From positions 13,925 to 55,730 of the forward strand of contig NZ_AOJG01000037.1 in assembly GCF_000337375.1 (NCBI RefSeq): DNA of 41,806 bases. The letters are read 5' to 3'. Each line of letters starts with the position of its first letter. Position 1 is the stretch's first letter. Below the pieces are notes generated by a model. It saw only the letters and a program-made list of their open reading frames with translations. It ran no database searches and had not been told where the DNA came from. Origin of the DNA: Halorubrum lipolyticum DSM 21995. Its GTDB lineage: Archaea > Halobacteriota > Halobacteria > Halobacteriales > Haloferacaceae. Shown here piece after piece: positions 15,275 to 22,656 of the stretch. Made by a program: the position numbers and the translations under genes.

Positions 15275-16177
15275 ATGGATGACAGCACGATGAACAGCCC
15301 CAGTGAAACGGAATCGCCCGCCGAGACGGTCCCAGGCGAGTTCGAAGCGCGGACCGACTCCAGCGAGCTCCGGACCCGACTCGCGATACTCGAAGCCGAG
15401 AACCGACAGCTCCGCGAGGAGTACGTCCGCGCACAGCAGGCGACGTATCGGCGGACGGCGGTCGGGCTGTTCGTCGTCGGGGCGCTCGCGATCCTCGGCG
15501 GCATCGGCTTTCCGGACTCCCGAAGCGTCCTCTTCGCGCTCGGTGGCACCGGGGTCTTCGCCGGCGTGTTAACCTACGTGCTCACGCCGGAGCGGTTCGT
15601 GTCGGCTCGCGTCGGGTCTCGCATCTTCCAGGCGCTGCGCGCCGACCGAGACGCCATCACCGACGAGCTCGGTCTGAGCGGTGACCCGGTGTACGTCCCC
15701 GGCGACGACGTCCGGCTGTTCGTTCCCCGGTACGACGCGAAACCGCTGCCCGACGAGTCGGCGTTCGCCGACCTCTTCGTCGTTCCCGACTCTCCGGAGC
15801 GAGGCGGCGTCGCGTTTCATCCGACGGGAGGCCCGCTGTTCGAGGAGTTCGAGAACGCCCGGGACCGATCGCTTGAGACCGATATCGACGCGGTCGCACC
15901 GGCGATCGCAGACGCGCTCGTCGAGCTGTTCGAACTCGCGGACGGCGTCGATTACGACGTCGACACCGCGACCGGTCGTCTCACCTTCGAACTCAGTCGT
16001 CCGGGACTCGGCGATCCGACGAGTCTCGACCATCCGATCCCCTCGTTCCTCGCCGTCAGCGTGGCTCACGCCCTCGATGAACCCGTTCGCGTTGACGTGA
16101 CCGACGCCGACTCGCTTTCCGTGACCTGTCGATACGGTCGGCTGGAAACCGGGCAGGAGACGGAGAAATCTGTATAA
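15275..16177 (+). CDS. Conserved haloarchaeal two-TM protein with coiled-coil N-terminus
   Basis: 300 residues from ATG 15275; an upstream GTG (15263) and a downstream ATG (15290) are alternatives. Acidic N-terminus, a coiled coil (LRTRLAILEAENRQLREEYVRAQQ, about 34-57), two TM helices (about 64-105), then a cytoplasmic mixed alpha/beta domain (110-295) with YVPGDDVRLFVPRYD and VAFHPTGGPLFEEFE. It follows the DUF58 operon by about 30 bp. It is probably part of the same membrane system, but I do not recognise a characterised family. Confidence 0.75.
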   Translation: MDDSTMNSPSETESPAETVPGEFEARTDSSELRTRLAILEAENRQLREEYVRAQQATYRRTAVGLFVVGALAILGGIGFPDSRSVLFALGGTGVFAGVLTYVLTPERFVSARVGSRIFQALRADRDAITDELGLSGDPVYVPGDDVRLFVPRYDAKPLPDESAFADLFVVPDSPERGGVAFHPTGGPLFEEFENARDRSLETDIDAVAPAIADALVELFELADGVDYDVDTATGRLTFELSRPGLGDPTSLDHPIPSFLAVSVAHALDEPVRVDVTDADSLSVTCRYGRLETGQETEKSV

Positions 16178-16203
16178 AAACGGTGGGTTTAAATATTAAA
16201 AAC
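16176..16203 (-). terminator. T-rich terminator between convergent genes
   Basis: Read on the minus strand, this segment after the MoxR stop contains TTTTTAATATTTAAA and a further run of five T, the usual archaeal intrinsic termination signal. No hairpin is needed or seen. Confidence 0.45.
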
Positions 16204-16213
16204 TGGGCCGATC

Positions 16214-17230
16214 TCACTCCTCGGCGCGCGTCTCCCTGCCGTCACCGGCGTGAGGTCCGCCGTCGCTCTCCTCCGAAAGCGACAGATCCGCGCTCGGCGG
16301 AGCGACGCTCTCGAGTATCTCGTCGATGACCTCCGTCTTCGATCGATCGGCGAGTTCCGCGTCCGTCGTCCTGATCACACGGTGAACCAGTACCGGGACG
16401 GCGAGCGCCTTGACGTCGTCCGGGATCACGTACGATCGGCCGCGGATCGCCGCCCGGGCCTTCCCCCCTCTGAGGAACGAGAGCGTGGCACGGGGGGACC
16501 CGCCGTATCGAAGCGCCGACGCGTCTCGCGTCCGGGAGACGATGTCGAGGATGTACTCCTTGACCGGCTCAGCGACGAACACGTCGCCGACCGCGTCGCT
16601 CGCTGACGCGAGATCGTCCGGTTCGACGACCTGCGAGACCTCCGTCGCGTCGAGCGTCAGTAGATCGTCAAATCGGTCCAGAACCTCCCGTTCGTCGGCC
16701 CGGTCGGGGATCTCGACCGTGTACTTGAACTGGAATCGGTCACGCTGTGCCTCCGGGAGTTCGAACACGCCCTCCATCTCGATCGGATTCTGCGTCGCGA
16801 CGACCATGAACGGGTCCGGGAGTCTGAGCGTCTCTCCCTCGATGGTCACCGTCGACTCCTCCATCGCCTCGAGCAGCGCGCTCTGGGTCTTGGGCGTCGC
16901 GCGGTTGATCTCGTCGGCGACGACGAGGTTCGCGAACACCGGCCCCTTCCGCAGCTGGAACTCGCCGGTCGCCTGCTGGTACACGTTCGTCCCCGAGATG
17001 TCCGCCGGCACCATGTCCGGGGTCATCTGGATCCGGTTGAACGACAGCCCCGACGCCTGCGCGAACGCCCTCGCGATCGTGGTCTTCGCGACCCCGGGGA
17101 TCCCCTCGAGGAGGACGTGCCCGTCAGTGAGGAGCGCGATGGTGAGGCCCTCGATGACCCGCTCGTTCCCCACGACGACGTCGTCCATCGCCCCACCGAT
17201 CGCTTCATGGATCTCTGCCGGACTACTCAT
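16214..17230 (-). CDS. MoxR-family AAA+ ATPase
   Basis: 338 residues. Walker A GIPGVAKTT (43-51), an arginine-rich pore region after NRIQMTPDMVPADISGTNVY, Walker B VVADEINRA (about 104-112), sensor 1 ATQNPIEMEG, the arginine-finger segment LPEAQRDRF, and a C-terminal lid domain SPRATLSFLRGGKARA with YVIPDDVKALA. MoxR proteins are chaperone-like ATPases that act with DUF58/vWA proteins on client complexes. Its ATG overlaps the end of the DUF4350 gene by 8 bp (17223-17230), placing it last in a three-gene minus-strand operon. Length and motifs are complete. Confidence 0.95.
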   Translation of the reverse strand: MSSPAEIHEAIGGAMDDVVVGNERVIEGLTIALLTDGHVLLEGIPGVAKTTIARAFAQASGLSFNRIQMTPDMVPADISGTNVYQQATGEFQLRKGPVFANLVVADEINRATPKTQSALLEAMEESTVTIEGETLRLPDPFMVVATQNPIEMEGVFELPEAQRDRFQFKYTVEIPDRADEREVLDRFDDLLTLDATEVSQVVEPDDLASASDAVGDVFVAEPVKEYILDIVSRTRDASALRYGGSPRATLSFLRGGKARAAIRGRSYVIPDDVKALAVPVLVHRVIRTTDAELADRSKTEVIDEILESVAPPSADLSLSEESDGGPHAGDGRETRAEE

Positions 17231-18335
17231 TCGTTTCCTCTCGTGACTGCTTGGTTAAAGTGTCTGTCATCATACTCCGGAGGCGCGCCTCGTCCAACTC
17301 GGGGTACCGGCGTTTCAACGAGGAAAGCACCGCGGCCTCGTCGACGACGCCGTCCGTCTCGTCACCGCTCGCCCCGACCAGCCAGACCGGGAGCCGTTCG
17401 CGTCCCCGTGGCAGCACCGCGAACAGCCCGGCACGTGCCGTCGCGCCGAGCGTTCGGGATCGGCCCAGATACGCCCACACGGCGACGACACCCAGAACAC
17501 CCGCCCCGATCTGCAGCGGTGGCGACGACCGCAACGCCAGGGACGCGACCGCAAGCGGGGGCTGGTCTCCCGACCGAGAGTAGTCCAACAGCACGCGTTC
17601 GCGTTCGCTCAACAGCCCGGTCGCGAACGCCTCGTTATCGGGCTGCGTCAACATGACGTTGATGAACACGCTGGGGTCTCCGACCGCGATGACTCGCCCG
17701 TCTCCCACGCTTTCAGCGGTCACGACGGGATACGTTCCGAGTTCGTCGGTGAGCGAGAGGTTCCCCGTCTCGTTGCGATCGAGATAGGCGAACTCGGAGG
17801 TGGTCGCGATCTCGGTCGCGGAGTTCGCGTCGATCGCCGTCGGGTAGTTCAACGTCAGCTGTTGGACCGCCTCGGTGTACGTGGCGTTCGCGACGTTCGT
17901 CGCGATCGGCAGCGACGGCGATCGGTAGTAGTGTCGCTCGTCGCGGATCGGCGAGCCGTTGAACCGCGCGTCCGCCCCGATATCGGCGAGCAGAGCGTTT
18001 CCGTGCGGTCCGAAATCGTCCGCGACCACCAGCGTCCCGCCCGCTTCGACGAACCGTTGGACGCGCTGGGAGTCGTTTCCGGTGTATCGCTCTTCCGGGG
18101 CGATGACGACGGCGACCGTCTCGTTCGCGGATGCGGTCTCGTACGCCGTCGTGTCGAGCGTGATGTTGCTGACGGCCTGCTCGTCGGCGTGTTCCCGGAG
18201 GTCGCTCGTTCCGTCCCACTCGAGGTTGTACGCGCCGAACGCGGCGGTGGTCGTGCTCGCCGCGACGACGAGCGTGAGCCCGACCGTGATCGCCAACGCG
18301 TACAACACGAGCCGCGGGACCGGTGGCGTGCGCAT
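17223..18335 (-). CDS. DUF4350 domain membrane protein
   Basis: 370 residues. TM helix 1 at 10-32; an extracytoplasmic Rossmann-like domain with SNITLDTTAYE, ERYTGNDSQRVQRFVEAGGTLVVADDFG and GDGRVIAVGDPSVF, the DUF4350 pattern related to GATase-like domains; a second TM helix near 277-290; and a cytoplasmic tail LKRRYPELDEARLRSMMTD. Its ATG directly abuts the stop of the upstream gene (TAG then ATG, 18333-18338), and its end overlaps moxR. It is expected to form a membrane complex with the MoxR and DUF58 proteins. No catalytic residues can be named. Confidence 0.88.
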   Translation of the reverse strand: MRTPPVPRLVLYALAITVGLTLVVAASTTTAAFGAYNLEWDGTSDLREHADEQAVSNITLDTTAYETASANETVAVVIAPEERYTGNDSQRVQRFVEAGGTLVVADDFGPHGNALLADIGADARFNGSPIRDERHYYRSPSLPIATNVANATYTEAVQQLTLNYPTAIDANSATEIATTSEFAYLDRNETGNLSLTDELGTYPVVTAESVGDGRVIAVGDPSVFINVMLTQPDNEAFATGLLSERERVLLDYSRSGDQPPLAVASLALRSSPPLQIGAGVLGVVAVWAYLGRSRTLGATARAGLFAVLPRGRERLPVWLVGASGDETDGVVDEAAVLSSLKRRYPELDEARLRSMMTDTLTKQSREETNE

Positions 18336-18638
18336 CTAGATCACCCCCTCGGGGAGAATTTCGAGGATCCGCCTGACGACGATGTAGCCGAAGGCGGCGA
18401 GGCCGACGCCGATCACCGGCAGCAGCCGACGCCGCCAGCGCGGCGTCACGTTGAACGGCGCCGTGAGCTCCACGACGACGAGCAGACCGATGAGCGAGAC
18501 CACGAAGAAGAGCTCCAGGGTCAGCGACCCGAGCGCGGTGAGGAGGACGATCGCGCCGAGCATCCAAGCGACGACCCCGTACACGAACCGGCGTCGCTTC
18601 CCGAGGGCCATTACCCTCGTGTTCGTGTACCGAGGCAT
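18336..18638 (-). CDS. Small three-TM membrane protein heading the DUF4350-moxR operon
   Basis: 100 residues from ATG 18638 (an in-frame TTG precedes it and is less likely). Basic N-terminus, then hydrophobic helices at about 20-37, 40-60 and 74-90, and a short tail ending EILPEGVI. The stop touches the next start codon, so translation is coupled. It corresponds in position to the small conserved membrane protein found beside DUF4350 genes in haloarchaea; no function is known. Confidence 0.75.
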   Translation of the reverse strand: MPRYTNTRVMALGKRRRFVYGVVAWMLGAIVLLTALGSLTLELFFVVSLIGLLVVVELTAPFNVTPRWRRRLLPVIGVGLAAFGYIVVRRILEILPEGVI

Positions 18639-18748
18639 CAATCCACTGGTGTGTACTCCGCCGGGAACGAGTCGTAACCGACCAACCCGCTTTCCGAGAC
18701 GTCCTGACGACCGAGTCGCTTTTGTCCACCGTCCCGCTTCGACTGGGT

Positions 18749-19897
18749 ATGGTGGACCGTCGGGAGAGCTGGCTCCTCCTCCCCCAACCCGTTCGTCGGC
18801 TTCCGGCGGACCTCGCCGCGGTGGTCGTGTTGACAGCGCTGACGCTCGCGGCCGTGTTCGTGCCGGTAGTCGACGAGACGCCGCTTCGAGTCGGGTTCGG
18901 GCTCATCTTCGTGCTGTTCCTGCCCGGGTACGCGTTCATCGCCGCGCTCTTCCCCGAAGCGGGGTCGGGCTCCGCGACGGACGAGACCGACGACGGGTCG
19001 GACGGAACGACGGTCGACGACGACGACTCGAAGCCGCGTCCGGTTCCCGGCACCGAGGCGGCCGACGAGAGACGGACGGCCGCCGAGAACGCCGGAAGTG
19101 AGCCGTCCGGCTCCGGGGCTCCCGACCGGTCGGGGATCGACGGGGTCGAACGGGTCGCGCTCTCGTTCGGGCTCTCGATCGCGATCGTGCCGCTGATCGG
19201 GCTGGTGTTGAACTTCACGCCGTGGGGGATCCGCCTCGCGCCGGTCGCGACGAGCGTCGCCGGGGTCACGCTCGTCTGTGTCGCCGTCGCCGCGCGTCGG
19301 CGCTGGGAGCTCCCCCCGGACGAGCGGTTCGCGGTCCCGTACCGCGACTGGATCGCGACCGGGAAACGGGAGGCGTTCGATCCGGACGATCGGACCGACG
19401 CGGCGCTCAACGTCGTGCTCGTCGTCTCGGTCCTGCTCGCGGTCGGGAGCGTCGGCTACGCCGTGGCCGTCCCGCCGCAGGGCGAGCAGTTCACGGAGCT
19501 CTACCTCCTCACCGAAGATCCCGACGGCGAGCTCGTCGCGGACGGCTACCCCGAGACCATGTCGCCCAACGAGAGTGCGGAACTGATCGTCGGGATCGGC
19601 AACAACGAGTACGAAACGACGGAGTACTCCGTCGTGGTCCAGCTGCAAGAGGCCGTCACTGAGGGCAACGAGACGACCGTCGTCGAGCGGACCCGGCTCG
19701 ATCGGTTCGAGGCGACGGTCAGCCACAACGAGACGCACCACGAACCTCACACCCTCCGACCGACGCGGACCGGCGAGAACCTCCGGGTCCAGTACCTTCT
19801 GTACGACGGCGAGGTTCCAGACGAGCCGACGGAAGAGAACGCGTATCGAGAGGTCCACCTCTGGATCGATGTCGAACCCGAGTCATCGAACGAGTGA
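18749..19897 (+). CDS. DUF1616 domain membrane protein
   Basis: 382 residues from ATG 18749; the in-frame TTG further upstream is rejected. TM helices at about 20-38 and 44-62 (FGLIFVLFLPGYAFIAALFP, the conserved DUF1616 segment), an acidic low-complexity loop (68-125), two more TM helices (about 130-180), another at 223-243, and an extracytoplasmic beta domain with VIGIGNNEYETTEYSV-like sequence and several N-x-S/T sites. DUF1616 proteins occur in archaea near surface-glycan and sortase-like loci. Here it faces the moxR operon and converges on the secreted-protein gene. Confidence 0.85.
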   Translation: MVDRRESWLLLPQPVRRLPADLAAVVVLTALTLAAVFVPVVDETPLRVGFGLIFVLFLPGYAFIAALFPEAGSGSATDETDDGSDGTTVDDDDSKPRPVPGTEAADERRTAAENAGSEPSGSGAPDRSGIDGVERVALSFGLSIAIVPLIGLVLNFTPWGIRLAPVATSVAGVTLVCVAVAARRRWELPPDERFAVPYRDWIATGKREAFDPDDRTDAALNVVLVVSVLLAVGSVGYAVAVPPQGEQFTELYLLTEDPDGELVADGYPETMSPNESAELIVGIGNNEYETTEYSVVVQLQEAVTEGNETTVVERTRLDRFEATVSHNETHHEPHTLRPTRTGENLRVQYLLYDGEVPDEPTEENAYREVHLWIDVEPESSNE

Positions 19898-19957
19898 TAT
19901 CGGCGGGGGTTCTCCCGTTCCGCGCGAAGGGTCGGATCGCCAGCGAGGTAGCTCCGA

Positions 19958-21073
19958 TTACTTCACGCGACGGCGGCGGACCCGCACGACGAGCGCGATC
20001 GAGAGGAGAGTGGCCACGATGATCTGGACTCCGTTTAGCGGAACCGACCCGGAGGACTCGGACACGGACTCGGAATCGTTTGGCTGAATGGCCTGCCCGT
20101 CGGTTTCGTTCTCGGTCGTCGAGTCAGTGCCGTTCTCGGTCGTGGAGTCGGTGTCGTTTTCGGCCGTGGAGTCGGTTCCGTCGTCGGTCCCCGAGTCGGT
20201 TCCGTTCTCGGTCGTTTCGGAGCCCGTCTCCCCGGTGTCGTTTGTCGTGTTGTCGGTGGGATCCTCGCTTCCGTCGTCGGAGCCGTCCCCGGTGGTCGGC
20301 GCTCCACCACCGTCGGTCCCGTCGGTCCCGTTTTCGCCCTCGCCGTCGGTCGTCTCTCCTTCGGTGACCGTCACGGTGTGTCTGTCACTCACCGAGATGA
20401 TGTCCAACTCCCCGTTCGCGGTCTCTTCGTCCTCGTAGACGACCCCGTAGAGCCGATACTCGCCCGGTTCGTACGCAGCGCTGACGTCGGCGACGTACTC
20501 GCCGTCGCCCGCCTCGGTGGCCTCGATCCGAGTCCGCGTCGAATCGTTCGCGATCACGGCGTCGACTCGTTCGATCGCCGGAGCGTCCGCGTCGTCGTGT
20601 TCGCTCGTCTCGATGTCGATCGAGGCGGTCTCCCCCTCGGTGATCTCCGCCGGAGCTGACAGCGTCGTGTCGTACGCCGCGATCACGACCGGTTGGATGG
20701 TTTCGAACTGATCCGTACTGACCACGACGCTGTAGGTTCCCGGATCGAGGTCGGTCGTCTCGAACGTCGTGGACGTCTCACCGCTGACGCCGAGCTCGCG
20801 GCCGTCTGGGAGCCCGTCGCTGTTGTAGAGGAACACGTCGTACGGGTCGTCCGTGCTCGTCGAGATCTGCGCCTCGATCGCCTCTCCGGGGTCGATGGGG
20901 GCGACCGACGTGACCGTGAACTCCTGGCCAGCGATCTCCGTCGTCCGATTGGGGACGTCTATTTCACCGTTCTCGACGGTGATCGTGAAATCGCCGTCCG
21001 CGTCGGCTACTCCCGGGACACCCACGACTAGAACGGCGACGAGTAGAAGGCCGGCGATAGCGGGGCGGCGCAT
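19958..21073 (-). CDS. Secreted, Ser/Thr/Asp-rich surface protein with C-terminal TM anchor
   Basis: 371 residues from ATG 21073. The open frame continues upstream, but that part overlaps the DUF457 gene and lacks coding character. Signal peptide 1-24 (RRPAIAGLLLVAVLVVGV), two or three beta domains with PIDPGEAIEAQIST, TTDLDPGTYSVVVSTD and the pattern AYEPGEYRLYGVVYEDEE, then a long stalk (about 235-335). The stalk is dominated by imperfect 10- to 11-residue repeats of the DSTTENGTD type, a likely O-glycosylation region. It ends in a TM helix plus RVRRRRVK. No PGF sorting motif is seen, so ordinary membrane anchoring is expected. Adhesin or structural surface protein are possibilities; no enzyme motif. 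Confidence 0.85.
   Translation of the reverse strand: MRRPAIAGLLLVAVLVVGVPGVADADGDFTITVENGEIDVPNRTTEIAGQEFTVTSVAPIDPGEAIEAQISTSTDDPYDVFLYNSDGLPDGRELGVSGETSTTFETTDLDPGTYSVVVSTDQFETIQPVVIAAYDTTLSAPAEITEGETASIDIETSEHDDADAPAIERVDAVIANDSTRTRIEATEAGDGEYVADVSAAYEPGEYRLYGVVYEDEETANGELDIISVSDRHTVTVTEGETTDGEGENGTDGTDGGGAPTTGDGSDDGSEDPTDNTTNDTGETGSETTENGTDSGTDDGTDSTAENDTDSTTENGTDSTTENETDGQAIQPNDSESVSESSGSVPLNGVQIIVATLLSIALVVRVRRRRVK
20095..20190 (-). repeat. Imperfect tandem repeats encoding the Thr/Asn/Asp stalk
   Basis: The plus strand shows recurring gtcggtttcgttctcggtcg-like units about 33 bp apart, encoding DSTTENGTD-type repeats of the surface-protein stalk. Such units can expand and contract by recombination. 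Confidence 0.6.
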
Positions 21074-21153
21074 GAATACGTCATATCGACAACAGAGTTG
21101 AATCTTTCGTCCGTCTGCGTTCGTTCGCGGGAGAGCTGAACGAACGGCGGCGT

Positions 21154-21666
21154 TCAAGGAGAGAGCCGAAGCTGCTCGGTAACGTCCGCGATCAGATAGT
21201 ACGCGGTCACCGCGAGGACCGCGACCGAAAACGCCGTAAAGAGGTGGAGGTTGATCGAGTTCGGTCCGGCCCAGTACGGCGCCGGCGGTCGAGGAACTGG
21301 AGCCAGAAACGGCCAGAGCAGATCGCTCGGTACCCGCCCGGAGGCCAGGGCCGCGTAGTTGTCCGCGATGAGGTGTGACGCGTGCGCGAGAACGAACACG
21401 ACGCCGCCTCGGCGGCGATCCGTCTTCCACCCGTACGCGAGGACGACGAGCCACACCGGGATCGCGAACGGCAGCGAGTGCATGAACACCCGCCCCGTCG
21501 GAATCAGGTGTAACTGGTGCGCGAGCGGTTTGTCGACGAGGTCGGGGAACTGACTCCCGACGAACGCGACGGCGCCGAGTTCGAGCGACGGGAGTCGCCG
21601 GGTTCGAACGAGGAGATAGAAGGAGACCAAAAAGAGGGCGACGATGAAATGCTCGATGGGACGCAT
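21154..21666 (-). CDS. DUF457/YdjM-like membrane-bound metal-dependent hydrolase (second copy)
   Basis: 170 residues from ATG 21666 (MRPIEHFIV); the upstream ATG at 21687 is possible, but a TATA-like AAGCTATGAAC at about 21690-21700 fits the downstream start. Marks: IEHF at the N-terminus, GSQFPDLVDKPLAH (residues 37-50) with the family Asp, a central FMHSLPF, and AHASHLIADNYAAL near 94-107. Four or more TM segments. It is a paralogue of 2620-3132, with the same Asp and His-xx-x-D layout. Cellular role is unknown. Confidence 0.82.
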   Translation of the reverse strand: MRPIEHFIVALFLVSFYLLVRTRRLPSLELGAVAFVGSQFPDLVDKPLAHQLHLIPTGRVFMHSLPFAIPVWLVVLAYGWKTDRRRGGVVFVLAHASHLIADNYAALASGRVPSDLLWPFLAPVPRPPAPYWAGPNSINLHLFTAFSVAVLAVTAYYLIADVTEQLRLSP

Positions 21667-22024
21667 TCGTCTCTGCGTTCGTCTCATCGTTCATAGCTTC
21701 ACCGTTCGTGCGGTCTGGTTCCGCGGTTAACCGGAGATTTCGCTGACGAGTCCGGGCTCGAGTCGCCGACACGGATGCGTCGGCAGAAGCTCGCGGACAC
21801 ACTCACGAACGCCGAAGCCGGTTCGCAGGCACCGTTGAACGCTCCTCTCCAGGCGGAACACCGCACGAAACGGTCGGTCGCTGGAGACCGCTTCCTGATC
21901 GAGAGCGGGAGTGGGCGCTGCAGTCTGGTGGCGGCGACACAGTATTTAAATGGCGACGAGCGACGGCGACAATCGCGTATAAAGAACGTGCGGTCCGCGC
22001 GCCGCCGGCCGCCGACGAACGCGG
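21667..22024. other. Intergenic region between the ars operon end and the DUF457 gene
   Basis: About 360 bp without a supported gene. It contains two strong TATA-like sequences, a palindromic ATTTAAAT core near 21951-21958 and TTTATACGCG (minus strand) near 21976-21985. Neither is followed by a start codon at leaderless distance. They could drive a non-coding RNA or a long-leader transcript. Confidence 0.45.
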
Positions 22025-22243
22025 CTAACAGCAGCCGTCGTCGTCGGCGCCGCAGACGCTCCCGTAGTCGATGCCGGTCTCGTCGCCGATCGCCTCGTTA
22101 CACTGCATCACCATGGTGGTGAACGCGAACTCCGAGGAGGACTCCTTCGCCGCCGCGAGTTCCTCGCCGAGCCTTTCGGCGGCCGCGACGACCTCGTCGT
22201 CGGTGACTCCGTCGTCGCCGGCGTCCTGACCGGAGGCGCTCAA
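22025..22243 (-). CDS. 72-residue ars-operon protein ending in Cys-Cys
   Basis: The most likely start is TTG 22243, which overlaps the stop of the upstream gene (TTGA) and lies at good distance from the ribosome-binding site GGAGGTG. A GTG two codons earlier is the alternative. The protein is acidic and helical (DDEVVAAAERLGEELAAAKESSSEF) and carries four cysteines: C48 in VMQCNEA, C64 in SVCGADD and the terminal pair C71-C72. No named domain; the helix LGEELAAAKESSSEF weakly recalls the N-terminal helix of YlbF proteins. Last gene of the arsD-arsA operon. Vicinal cysteines suit arsenite, zinc or Fe-S binding. Role inferred. Confidence 0.7.
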   Translation of the reverse strand: MSASGQDAGDDGVTDDEVVAAAERLGEELAAAKESSSEFAFTTMVMQCNEAIGDETGIDYGSVCGADDDGCC

Positions 22244-22656
22244 CAGCACCCACCTCCGGTGGACCGCGCGAACTCCTCGCCGATCTCGTCGCTGACAGCG
22301 TCGTTCGTCCGCTGGAGCAGTTCGACCAGCTCTGTCTGTGCTGCCTGCTGGCGCTGGATCGGCTCGGTGTTCGACAGTTCGGTCTGGAGCTGCTTCAGCT
22401 CGGCCATCACCGACTCGTCGAAGCCGCCGCGCTGCAGCTGCTGTTGCTTTCGCTGGTACTCGCGAAGCAGCGCCATCGCGTCGTCGTCGTCCTGTAACGC
22501 CTCGTCGGCCTCGGTGAACCGCCGATACGTCTCCGACTCGCCGAGTGCGTCGAGGAACTCGCGGAGCGCCGCCTCGACGTTCGCCTCGGCGTCTTCCTCA
22601 ACGGACACGCCGGTGTCGCCTTCGGCCGCGTCCTCTACATCCTGCACGTCGCTCAC
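22240..22656 (-). CDS. YlbF-family protein with Cys-Cys tail, in the ars operon
   Basis: 138 residues from GTG 22656, overlapping the arsA stop (GTGA). After an acidic N-terminus (1-28) comes an all-helical YlbF/YmcA-type domain (about 29-125): LREFLDALGESETYRRFTEADEAL, DDAMALLREYQRKQQQLQ and LQTELSNTEPIQRQQAAQTEL. The tail ends STGGGCC. In Bacillus, YlbF (RicF) belongs to the RicA-RicF-RicT complex, which binds Fe-S clusters through cysteines. An association of a YlbF domain with an arsenical ATPase is unusual in my knowledge. It may present arsenite to ArsA or guard an Fe-S/thiol partner; that is inference. Confidence 0.82.
   Translation of the reverse strand: MSDVQDVEDAAEGDTGVSVEEDAEANVEAALREFLDALGESETYRRFTEADEALQDDDDAMALLREYQRKQQQLQRGGFDESVMAELKQLQTELSNTEPIQRQQAAQTELVELLQRTNDAVSDEIGEEFARSTGGGCC

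Noticed and set aside
19958-21802. Full 614-codon frame as one surface protein
   Set aside because: The part upstream of 21073 overlaps the DUF457 gene antisense or out of frame. A signal peptide begins exactly at ATG 21073.
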